Assembly: GCA_024277815.1 (NCBI GenBank)
Contig: JAJRUM010000018.1
Location: 1 to 42,735, forward strand
Source: Gammaproteobacteria bacterium
GTDB lineage: Bacteria; Pseudomonadota; Gammaproteobacteria; Xanthomonadales; SZUA-36
Reading direction: 5' to 3'
DNA: 42,735 nucleotides
A program made the translations under genes and the position numbers. Under the pieces are notes generated by a model that ran no database searches, was not told where the DNA came from, and saw only the letters and a list, made by a program, of their open reading frames with translations. The first letter of the stretch is position 1, and each line of letters begins with the position of its first letter. This document shows positions 8,686-15,070 of this stretch, piece by piece.

Positions 8686-10161
8686 ATGAATAAGCAGGAG
8701 AAGGCGCGCACGCCAGACAAGGAGAATCCGGGTACAGAGTCAGTCAGCACACAGTTTCGTGGAGAAATTGAGAACCTGATAACACAGCTGCAATCCGCGC
8801 TGGGCGACGCCATTCAGGGTATGGATGACCGGCCAGCTTTCACCGTTGGTGCAGAGGCAGCACTACAAGCGCTTGCAGAGCCGTTGCCCGATATCGGCTG
8901 CGGAGCCCAAAAAAGCATTGAAAAACTACTGCAACTCAATGCTGCTGCGGCAGCCAACACCGGTGGCCCGAAGTGCTTTCACTTTATCATCGGCGGCAAC
9001 ACGCCTGCAGCACTGGCAGCGGATATTCTCGCCACGGCTTATGAAACTGTCACCTACACCTGGATCGTCTCACCGGTCGGGGTGCAAATGGAAATCCAGG
9101 CACTTGACTGGCTGAAGGAGCTATTTGGTTTACGTTCATCCATGACCGGCATCATGGTCACCGGTGCAACCATGGCAAATTTTGTCGGGCTTGCGGCGGC
9201 ACGCCAGTGGTGGGGTGAACAGCAAGGCATTGATATCTCTGAAACCGGAATGACCGGCCTGCCTCAGATGCCCGTTCTCACCTCCGGTTTTGTCCATGCG
9301 AGCACCTTAAAAGTTTTGGCTTTGCAGGGAATTGGGCGGGCAAATGTACAAAAGTTTTGTCGTGATGAGTTTGGCCGGCTTGATCTTAGCGCCATGGAGC
9401 AGGCGCTCAATCAGCTGGATGGCAAGCCAGCACTTATCATTGTCAACGCTGGCGAGGTCAACACCGGGGAATTTGACCCCGTCAAAGACATGATCAGACT
9501 GGCGCGGCGACACAACTGCTGGGTTCATGCAGATGGGGCATTTGGATTGTTTGCACGCATTTCACCACGGGTAGCTCATCTGGCAGAAGGCATCGAAGAA
9601 GCGGACTCTATAACTGTTGACGGCCATAAATGGCTGAATGTGCCATTCGATTCCGGCTACGCTTTTGTCAGGGACCACGGCCTGCTGAGCAGGGCTTTTC
9701 GCTACTCTGCGGACTACCTGCCGGAAGAAAACAGCCCGCGACCAACCCTTGGTGCTATCGGGCCGGAAAGTTCCCGCCGCGCCCGCAGTTTTGCCGTCTG
9801 GGCAACACTCAAGGCCTATGGCCGAAAAGGTCACCGCGGCATTGTCGAGCACTGCCTGGATATCGCCGGGCATTTTGCCCAACAAGTGGAAAAACATGAA
9901 CAGCTAGAGATGATGGCAGATGTCCCTTTAAATATCGTCGCGTTTCGCTTTAACCCCGGCGGTCTCAGTGAAGAACAACTGGATAACCTGAACGAACAGT
10001 TGGGTGAAGTCATTGTCACCGATGGCCGTTTTATGGCAGGAACGTCCAAACTTGGCCAGCGTACTATCTTCAGGCCCGCATTTTCAAACTGGCGCACACG
10101 CAGACAGGACGTAGAGGAATTTGCCGAGGTGGTGATTGAATTGGGCCGGGATTTGCTATGA
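8686..10161 (+). CDS. PLP-dependent decarboxylase family protein
   Basis: Second group II decarboxylase, 491 residues. The start at the ATG at 8686 is chosen over a longer reading from 8449, which would overlap the divergent gene and adds low-complexity, Cys-rich sequence; GGAAAAG lies just upstream. K315 in VDGHKWLN is the PLP lysine and HADGAFG (281-287) holds the PLP aspartate D283. The GPKCFHFIIGGNTPAALAA block near residue 94 is typical of the bacterial PLP-decarboxylase/sphingosine-phosphate-lyase-like branch. The substrate is unknown. The stop overlaps the start of the deoxynucleoside kinase as ATGA, so the two are translationally coupled. Confidence 0.87.
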   Translation: MNKQEKARTPDKENPGTESVSTQFRGEIENLITQLQSALGDAIQGMDDRPAFTVGAEAALQALAEPLPDIGCGAQKSIEKLLQLNAAAAANTGGPKCFHFIIGGNTPAALAADILATAYETVTYTWIVSPVGVQMEIQALDWLKELFGLRSSMTGIMVTGATMANFVGLAAARQWWGEQQGIDISETGMTGLPQMPVLTSGFVHASTLKVLALQGIGRANVQKFCRDEFGRLDLSAMEQALNQLDGKPALIIVNAGEVNTGEFDPVKDMIRLARRHNCWVHADGAFGLFARISPRVAHLAEGIEEADSITVDGHKWLNVPFDSGYAFVRDHGLLSRAFRYSADYLPEENSPRPTLGAIGPESSRRARSFAVWATLKAYGRKGHRGIVEHCLDIAGHFAQQVEKHEQLEMMADVPLNIVAFRFNPGGLSEEQLDNLNEQLGEVIVTDGRFMAGTSKLGQRTIFRPAFSNWRTRRQDVEEFAEVVIELGRDLL

Positions 10162-10835
10162 TTCACGGCCGTGAAGTGTTGCCCTCTACCGGCAAGACCA
10201 TCGCAATTGCTGGCAATATCGGCACAGGTAAATCCTCGCTAGTGGAATTCCTGACCCGCACATATGACATTAAGCCGTTTTATGAACCGAACGAGGAGAA
10301 CCCTTACCTTCCGGATTTCTACCGGGATATGAGCCGCTGGGCATTTCACTCCCAGCTTTATTTTCTCAGCAATAAATTTCGCATGCACCAGCAATTGGAA
10401 CGTACTGGCGGCGTTGTAGTACTTGACCGGACGATTTATGAAGATGCAGAAATCTTCGCCACCGCACTGCACAGAATGCGGAAATTTACAGGGCGCGACT
10501 GGGACACCTACTGGAATTTCTACCAAACCATTTTGCAAGCGATACGCCCGCCAGACCTGATGATCTATTTGCGTTGCTCAATGAGAACGCTGCGCAAGCG
10601 TATCCGGTTACGTGGACGCGACATGGAAAGTGATATCCCGCTCGCCTATCTCAAGCGCCTTGAAGGCTTGTACGAAGAATGGCTGGGCAGTTATCGTTTC
10701 GGTGAAATTCTGATTCTTGAGACCGACAAACTGGACTATATCAACGACATGGTGGACTGCCTCGATGTTATGGAGCGCATAGAGGCTTTGTTACCATCGA
10801 CGTTGCAACGGCCCGGTGGTTCCACCGGCACATAA
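10158..10835 (+). CDS. Deoxynucleoside kinase
   Basis: Cytosolic kinase phosphorylating deoxynucleosides (dA/dG/dC-kinase family) in dNTP salvage. It has 225 residues, normal for bacterial dNKs. The P-loop is GNIGTGKSS at about 19-27, the catalytic DRT motif is in VLDRTIYED (about 93-101), and an arginine-rich LID segment is RKRIRLRGRDME. The ATG overlaps the stop of the upstream decarboxylase by 4 bases. In other gammaproteobacteria I recall such kinases near folK/panB, so this setting is unusual. Base specificity cannot be read from the sequence. Adenosine deaminase 6 kb away points to the same salvage theme. Confidence 0.9.
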   Translation: MIHGREVLPSTGKTIAIAGNIGTGKSSLVEFLTRTYDIKPFYEPNEENPYLPDFYRDMSRWAFHSQLYFLSNKFRMHQQLERTGGVVVLDRTIYEDAEIFATALHRMRKFTGRDWDTYWNFYQTILQAIRPPDLMIYLRCSMRTLRKRIRLRGRDMESDIPLAYLKRLEGLYEEWLGSYRFGEILILETDKLDYINDMVDCLDVMERIEALLPSTLQRPGGSTGT

Positions 10836-10842
10836 GCAAAAA

Positions 10843-11223
10843 TCAGCTCTCAGCAAGCTGCATACAGAAAACGTTCAGCTTGTTACCATCAAGATCACGA
10901 AAGTAAGCGGCATAAAACCCGTCCATACGCAAACCCGGGCCACCTTCATCCGTAGCGCCCAGTGACATGGCTTTCGCATAAAGCTCGTCAACTTTCGCGC
11001 TTGTATCAACAGTCAACGCAATCATGGTGCCGTTTCCAACCGTTGCCTGCTGGCCGTCAAAGGGTAAGCACACAGAAAACGCGGGTTGATCCGGCGCAAC
11101 CGACCAGGCAACAAACCGTTCTTCTTCCATGAAGCGTCCGGCACCCAAACCAGCGAACAGCGCATCGTAAAACGCGACGGCCCTTTTAAGATCGTTGGTG
11201 CCTACCGTGATATAACCGATCAT
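10843..11223 (-). CDS. VOC (glyoxalase/bleomycin resistance) family protein
   Basis: Single VOC domain of 126 residues with the paired beta-alpha-beta-beta-beta modules, starting MIGYITVGTNDLKRAVAFYD and ending in the usual FRDLDGNKLNVF block. The ATG at 11223 is preferred because AGGAGA lies 6 bases upstream; a longer reading to 11283 lacks a ribosome site. Metal-binding residues are not complete enough to predict glyoxalase I activity, so the role (metabolite binding or isomerisation) stays open. It ends 8 bases from the convergent kinase gene. A 23-bp repeat array starts 125 bp upstream of its start codon. Confidence 0.85.
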   Translation of the reverse strand: MIGYITVGTNDLKRAVAFYDALFAGLGAGRFMEEERFVAWSVAPDQPAFSVCLPFDGQQATVGNGTMIALTVDTSAKVDELYAKAMSLGATDEGGPGLRMDGFYAAYFRDLDGNKLNVFCMQLAES

Positions 11224-11347
11224 GTATTTCTCCTGTACGCCTGTTTTCTTACCGAAAGATACATTAAGTAAGTTATCACTCAATATTTATGTATATTCTG
11301 AGCATAAATACTATCTGATTGATTTATATATTATTTAAACATACACA

Positions 11348-11493
11348 TTTGGCTATAGACATTCTGCCAATTTGGCTATAGACATTTTGCCAAACTGGCT
11401 ATAGACATTTTGCCAAACTGGCTATAGACACTCTGCCAAACTGGCTATAGACACTCTGCCAAACTGGCTATAGACACTCTGCCAAACTGGCTA
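11348..11493. repeat. 23-bp tandem repeat array, six full copies plus a partial
   Basis: Six abutting 23-bp units begin at 11348, 11371, 11394, 11417, 11440 and 11463, with an 8-base seventh piece at 11486-11493. Units 4, 5 and 6 are identical. Units 1 to 3 differ at one to a few positions, at the first two bases and in the ATTCT/ATTTT/ACTCT segment. Each unit starts TTGGC or CTGGC and ends GCCAA, so it is itself a near-inverted repeat (TTGGC-N12-GCCAA), and unit junctions form a second tight dyad (GCCA-N3-TGGC). There are no spacers. The array lies between a VOC gene and a small membrane-protein gene, and no transposase is near. Function is unknown; a multi-site protein-binding array or a minisatellite both fit. 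Confidence 0.95.
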
Positions 11494-11585
11494 AACGCAT
11501 AATGACGCTATCCCGGTTGCCCGGAATAACGCCATTAACTGGTACTTTGTGATCTAAAATATGGAGGGTAGTCCGTCAGAACAGA

Positions 11586-11849
11586 TCACCAGCCCCAGGG
11601 TGCTCTAAGCCCGCCTCTTGCAGCGCTGCGTTTTGCCACCCGCCGCGCCGGCACTTGCCTTGCTTTCTTTTGCGAGCGTTGAGTTAACGCGATATAACCT
11701 TGTTGAGCGTTGAGCTTCATCATTGAGAACCGGGGATTCCCGGTAGTAGAGCGTTTGGAACCCTTCCAGCCAAAAATAAAGCGGTACAGCGCTACGGCAA
11801 CCACAGCGACCAGAAGTGTCGTTAACAATATCGTAACGAGAGCCAGCAT
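11586..11849 (-). CDS. Small membrane protein, unknown function
   Basis: An 87-residue product with one N-terminal transmembrane helix (about 3-24, LALVTILLTTLLVAVVAVAL) followed by YRFIFGWKG and a strongly basic soluble tail rich in K, R and A, ending in APWGW. A GAGGAG Shine-Dalgarno lies 8 bases before the ATG, which strongly supports translation. The stop of another tiny frame is only 15 bases upstream (see 11865-11979), suggesting a two-gene unit. I do not recognise a family. The basic tail would lie in the cytoplasm if the helix is oriented N-out, and could contact nucleic acid or membrane phosphates, but that is speculation. Confidence 0.65.
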   Translation of the reverse strand: MLALVTILLTTLLVAVVAVALYRFIFGWKGSKRSTTGNPRFSMMKLNAQQGYIALTQRSQKKARQVPARRVAKRSAARGGLRAPWGW

Positions 11850-11864
11850 TTCTTAATCTCCTCA

Positions 11865-11979
11865 TCAAGCAGCCTGTTGTTGCAGACGTGCCAGTCGGTC
11901 GTAACTGCCAATCCGGGCAGCCCTGAACCTGATTTCAGGAGACTTTGTGGATTGGGAGCACCCCAAAACCACATTCCAT
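11865..11979 (-). CDS. Candidate 37-residue gene with a one-base frame break
   Basis: An ATG at 11979, preceded 8 bases by GAAGG, opens MECGFGVLPIHKVS and meets TGA at 11935. Skipping one base at 11943 joins it to an open frame reading SPEIRFRAARIGSYDRLARLQQQAA, which ends in tandem TGA codons at 11862-11867, 15 bases before the next gene. The second half has a strong protein-like composition, and the stop abuts the next gene's Shine-Dalgarno. Either this is a real small gene broken by a mutation or read error, or the first half is chance. No family recognised. Confidence 0.35.
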
Positions 11980-12015
11980 GTCAAAAACCTTCATGAAATA
12001 TCTTCACAAAAGCCT

Positions 12016-12030
12016 CGCCAATCATTGGCG
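12016..12030. promoter_or_regulatory. Perfect 7-1-7 palindrome, possible operator
   Basis: CGCCAAT and ATTGGCG are separated by a single C. It lies 37 bases upstream of the ATG at 11979 on the leftward strand, a position suitable for an operator of the small gene pair. The arms share GCCAA/TTGGC with the tandem repeat units 520-680 bp away, which suggests a common DNA-binding protein. No regulator gene is adjacent. Confidence 0.4.
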
Positions 12031-12384
12031 ATCAGCCGCCAAGACACCATGCCTCTGCAGCTGTAGTCGATTCTTTTTATTACTGAGGGGATATAAATTC
12101 GTGCGACCGGGGGCACTTACATCAAAAACCAGAATTTTGACAGAACACCCTTTAAACCACACTGCTTCAAGAAGAAACTCCTCTTGAAAACCCACAATTC
12201 TGCGGGGTAAACCTTCCCTTTGAACAATAGTATATACCATGAGAACAGTTTTTGCAGCCCAACATGTATTTTCCACGAATGTATTTTCAGTGAAACAACC
12301 TGCAGTGCGCAGATTCAGCGACAATGAGCCTGCAACCCGTACTTTACCCTGCTCACAGGTCCACCATGCCTACGCCAAGTAATT

Positions 12385-12390
12385 TATAAT
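12385..12390 (+). promoter_or_regulatory. Possible -10 element upstream of the lyase gene
   Basis: A consensus TATAAT lies 45 bases before the ATG at 12436. No good -35 hexamer is found at 16-18 bases upstream, so recognition would need an activator or be weak. Confidence 0.35.
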
Positions 12391-12435
12391 TGTCAGGCTA
12401 AGCACATTACACGGATATGATCAGGCAGAGAAAGC

Positions 12436-13659
12436 ATGAAACATCGTAACCCAGTCGAAACCATGGCCAATACCCGGCATGAATTCGGTGAACACGGCGG
12501 CGTCAATATGTCGGTGGAAGCGAGCACCACCTTCACCGTACTGAGTTCCGGCACCATGCCGGAGATTTTTTGTGGAGAAAAAGGTCCTGACCAGGGCGGT
12601 TGCTACCTTTACGGCCGCCATTTTAACCCAACAGTTTACAACCTGAGCAAGCAGCTGGCGGCACTAGAGGGAACGGAAGCCGCTTACTGCACAGCAAGTG
12701 GCATGGCTGCCATTTCAGCCACTCTGATGCAGCTTTGCGATGCCGATGACCATATTGTGGCTTCCAACGCGGTCTATGGCGGCACTTACGCTCTTTTACA
12801 TGACCTTTTGCCAGCGACAACCGGAATCAGCACTTCACTGGTAGACATTACTGACCTTGCTGCAGTGGAGGCCGCCATTACTACCCGTACGCGTGCCATC
12901 TATACCGAAAGCGTGGCAAATCCAACTTTACGCATTGCGAACATTCCCGCCTTGAGTGAGATCGCCCACCGCCACGGTATCAAGCTGGTGGTCGACAACA
13001 CCTTCAGCCCGTTGCTGCTGAGCCCGAAAGAACTCGGTGCGGACATTGTCGTACACAGCATGACCAAGTTCATTAGTGGTGCTTCTGACCATATCGCAGG
13101 TGCAATTTGTGCCAATGGCGATTTTATCCAGCAACTGATGGACTTGCACACTGGAATGCTGATGATCCTGGGCCCTACCATGGATCCGCAAACCGCGTTC
13201 AACATCAGTCTTCGCATTCCTCACCTGCCGTTACGCATGAAAGAACATGGCCATCGAACGCAAGTATTTGCTGAACGATTGCAGACGCTGGGCCTGACCG
13301 TCAGCTATCCCGGACTGGACAACCACCCGGACCACGATTTGTTCAGCGAATTACATTGTTCAGACTACGGCTATGGCGGAGTATTAACGCTCGATATGGG
13401 TACGGAAGTACTGGCAAACCGACTGCTGGACCTGTTGCAGAATGAGTACCATTTTGGCTATGTCGCGGTAAGTCTTGGCTACTTTGACACACTGATGTCC
13501 TGCTCTGGCAGCAGCACTTCCAGCGAAATGACCGAGGAAGACAAGCTGGCTGCGAACATATCACCGGGTCTGGTGCGCATGTCAATCGGTTACACCGGCA
13601 CCCTGGAGCAGCGCTGGCTCCAGCTTACCGAAGCACTATCACGAGTCGGGGCAACATAG
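12436..13659 (+). CDS. Trans-sulfuration PLP enzyme, methionine gamma-lyase/cystathionine gamma-lyase-like
   Basis: Cys/Met-metabolism PLP-dependent enzyme of 407 residues. Residue numbers match Pseudomonas putida methionine gamma-lyase closely: Y59 and R61 (YLYGRHFNPT, phosphate contacts from the neighbouring subunit), Y114 (NAVYGGT), D187 (VVDNTFSP) and PLP lysine K211 (HSMTKFISG). However, position 116, the cysteine characteristic of methionine gamma-lyases, is glycine here (YGGT), as in cystathionine gamma-lyases and synthases. The reaction could be gamma-elimination of methionine, cystathionine or another sulfur amino acid. The gene stands alone, after an unusually long non-coding stretch, and converges on a truncated SDR gene. 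Confidence 0.88.
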   Translation: MKHRNPVETMANTRHEFGEHGGVNMSVEASTTFTVLSSGTMPEIFCGEKGPDQGGCYLYGRHFNPTVYNLSKQLAALEGTEAAYCTASGMAAISATLMQLCDADDHIVASNAVYGGTYALLHDLLPATTGISTSLVDITDLAAVEAAITTRTRAIYTESVANPTLRIANIPALSEIAHRHGIKLVVDNTFSPLLLSPKELGADIVVHSMTKFISGASDHIAGAICANGDFIQQLMDLHTGMLMILGPTMDPQTAFNISLRIPHLPLRMKEHGHRTQVFAERLQTLGLTVSYPGLDNHPDHDLFSELHCSDYGYGGVLTLDMGTEVLANRLLDLLQNEYHFGYVAVSLGYFDTLMSCSGSSTSSEMTEEDKLAANISPGLVRMSIGYTGTLEQRWLQLTEALSRVGAT

Positions 13660-13696
13660 CAGAGGAGTCCAGCCTGGTAGCACGATGCGTCAGAAC

Positions 13697-14137
13697 TCAC
13701 CAGGGCAGGCGCTCGCCCTCAGCATGCCAGAATGTACCCGTACTGCTTAAATCCAGCTCATCCATACGTGCTATCAAACCGCGCGCCGCCTGCTGTGGAG
13801 CTATTCCCTGCCTGCCGGTCATTTCTGTTGCCACCATACCAGGATGCAGCAATGCAACCGCAATTCCCCGTTCAAACAGATCCCGCGCAAGACTCATTCC
13901 CGCCATGTTCACCGCAGCTTTCGACATGCGATAGCCGTAGTAGCCGCCGTACGTATTGTCATCAACTGAACCCATGCGACTGGTAACGATACCTATTTTC
14001 GAACCCGCAGACAGATTGGCCAACAAAGCATGGCTGACACGCAGCGGGCCCATGGCGTTTATTCTGAACTGGCTTTCTACAGCCTTAAAATCGAGTGACG
14101 CCAGGGTCTCGACAGAAAGGATTAACGTGTGCGCCAC
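13697..14137 (-). pseudogene. N-terminally truncated short-chain dehydrogenase (SDR)
   Basis: The 146-residue frame (GTG start at 14137) aligns with only the C-terminal two thirds of a classical SDR. The N-A-M-G-P (INAMGPLRVSHALL) helix, catalytic Ser region (VTSRMGSVDD), Y-x-x-x-K (YGYRMSKAAVNMA), the HPGMVATEMTG loop and the end FWHAEGERLPW are all there. The TGxxxGIG cofactor-binding Rossmann start and about 80 residues are missing. Upstream in frame are only about 10 open codons (SYDAAACQGS) before a TGA, and then the terminator of the next gene. Without the nucleotide-binding half it cannot work as an oxidoreductase. The 5' part was most likely lost by deletion. Confidence 0.8.
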
Positions 14138-14197
14138 GGATCCCTGGCATGCCGCAGCGTCGTAACTTCACACCCAGGCAAAACACCTGCCAATAAA

Positions 14198-14227
14198 AAA
14201 GCTCCCTGGCTCACGCCAGAGAGCTTT
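14198..14227 (-). terminator. Intrinsic terminator of the IPTL-CTERM-like gene
   Basis: A 12-bp stem with one mismatch (14198-14204 with 14221-14227, and 14206-14210 with 14215-14219) has a TCAC loop. Read leftward it is followed by TTTTTTATTG (complement of 14200-14191). It lies 18 bases past the stop of the gene at 14245. Confidence 0.85.
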
Positions 14228-14244
14228 AACCATTCTGACAAATT

Positions 14245-14928
14245 CTAGTGACGCTTTGCCTGGTGCCTCACCCGCAAAACCAACGAGCCCAGCGCCAACA
14301 ACATCAACGTCAGTAATGCAGTTGACCAGAAAGATGATGTCGGTACGAGCCGCAGGACGCCACCGGTAACCGTCAGGTCATCTATGGCAAAAAACTCCGT
14401 ATTGGTATCCGGACTTCCGCCGTTCAGGTTTTGCGGAAACCAGCGCAGAGTATGCGTACCGGGTTGCAATACCGTGCTAACACTCATCGTGTCAGTACCA
14501 CCACTATTGAGACTGCTCAAATTCAGCAACCCTCCGATATTCACAAAACCGGCGCCCGAGTCAAGTTGCAACTGCACATCGTAGGACGGGTTGGTTGGAA
14601 ATCCAGGATTGTGGTTGTGATAGTGCGTGAATGTCAGGCTTTCCAGAAAAGTGTCTTCTGACACCGTCAAGGTAAGGAATGGGTACTGAGTACCAAAGAA
14701 CCGGGTCAGATGAACAACTGAAGAGAAAGTCTCTGCCGGCCCACCGCCTGTTTGGGAAGCCGAACCCGTGACAGGTCCTATTGACGTCGTCGGAGCAAAT
14801 GTAGAAACGCCACCAACAGTGGAAGGGTTTTCAAAATCCCAGGAAATCAGCGTTGCTGCCATCAGTTGGGAACTGAGAAAAAAAGCACTTGCAACCACAA
14901 CATTACGAATCAGACTACGCACACTCAC
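14245..14928 (-). CDS. Exported protein with IPTL/PEP-CTERM-like sorting signal
   Basis: A 227-residue secreted protein with a signal peptide (about 1-24, ending SSQLMAA) and a beta-rich body with a jelly-roll-like carbohydrate-binding feel (ISWDFEN, FFAIDDLTVTGG). Its C-terminal tripartite tail is VPTSSFW, a hydrophobic helix (STALLTLMLLALGSLVL) and the basic end RVRHQAKRH. This matches the layout of IPTL-CTERM/PEP-CTERM exosortase-type sorting signals. No sortase lies in the window. The start is GTG at 14928, or more likely the GTG at 14922, since AAGGA is 7 bases before the latter. A Fur-like site sits 100 bp upstream and a terminator follows. Function unknown; surface-anchored or released matrix protein is the best guess. 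Confidence 0.75.
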   Translation of the reverse strand: MSVRSLIRNVVVASAFFLSSQLMAATLISWDFENPSTVGGVSTFAPTTSIGPVTGSASQTGGGPAETFSSVVHLTRFFGTQYPFLTLTVSEDTFLESLTFTHYHNHNPGFPTNPSYDVQLQLDSGAGFVNIGGLLNLSSLNSGGTDTMSVSTVLQPGTHTLRWFPQNLNGGSPDTNTEFFAIDDLTVTGGVLRLVPTSSFWSTALLTLMLLALGSLVLRVRHQAKRH

Positions 14929-15027
14929 ATCCTTGTATTAATAAATATGATTACCCGAACTTAAAGACGATCCCTCAAGCCAGCTTGGGCGGGTCTACCC
15001 ACCTGCGCAGGCTATTTCAAGAAAACA

Positions 15028-15040
15028 AATGATAATCATT
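15028..15040. promoter_or_regulatory. Fur box-like site
   Basis: The 13 bases AATGATAATCATT equal the full central core of the 19-bp Fur consensus (GATAATGATAATCATTATC); the three outer bases on each side do not match. The site lies in the 142-bp gap between two leftward genes, 100 bp upstream of the IPTL-CTERM-like gene, where it could repress that gene when iron is sufficient. Confidence 0.6.
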
Positions 15041-15070
15041 TCACTTTCAGACTCCAACAATCAACCATCG

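Larger units (their letters stand above)
11980..12435. other. Gene-free stretch with inverted repeats
   Basis: No frame here has both a credible start and protein-like sequence. Two dyads stand out: a perfect CGCCAAT-c-ATTGGCG palindrome (12016-12030), whose arms echo the GCCAA/TTGGC ends of the 23-bp repeats, and a 7-bp inverted repeat TTCAAGA/TCTTGAA at 12166-12188. Base composition is more AT-rich than the flanking genes. It may contain the promoter and leader of the lyase gene at 12436 and the leftward promoter of the small gene pair; a structured RNA cannot be excluded, but I recognise none. Confidence 0.5.

Noticed and set aside
10813..10828. CCGGTGG/CCACCGG inverted repeat as terminator of the kinase gene
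   Set aside because: It lies inside the coding sequence, has a 2-base loop and no U-run.
11348..11493. CRISPR array
   Set aside because: The units abut directly with no unique spacers and the period is only 23 bp; no cas genes are near.
11880..11990. 6S RNA-like sequence
   Set aside because: A CCTGA...TCAGG hairpin recalled 6S RNA, but the conserved central bubble and closing stem could not be aligned, and the genomic setting (ygfA/zapA) is absent.
11945..12187. Rightward frame beginning MWIGSTPK or MSKTFMKY
   Set aside because: It overlaps the candidate small gene on the other strand, has no ribosome site and ends in low-complexity sequence.
12022..12324. Leftward 100-codon frame starting with TTG
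   Set aside because: It has no Shine-Dalgarno, Cys-rich low-similarity composition and no family; it looks like chance openness.
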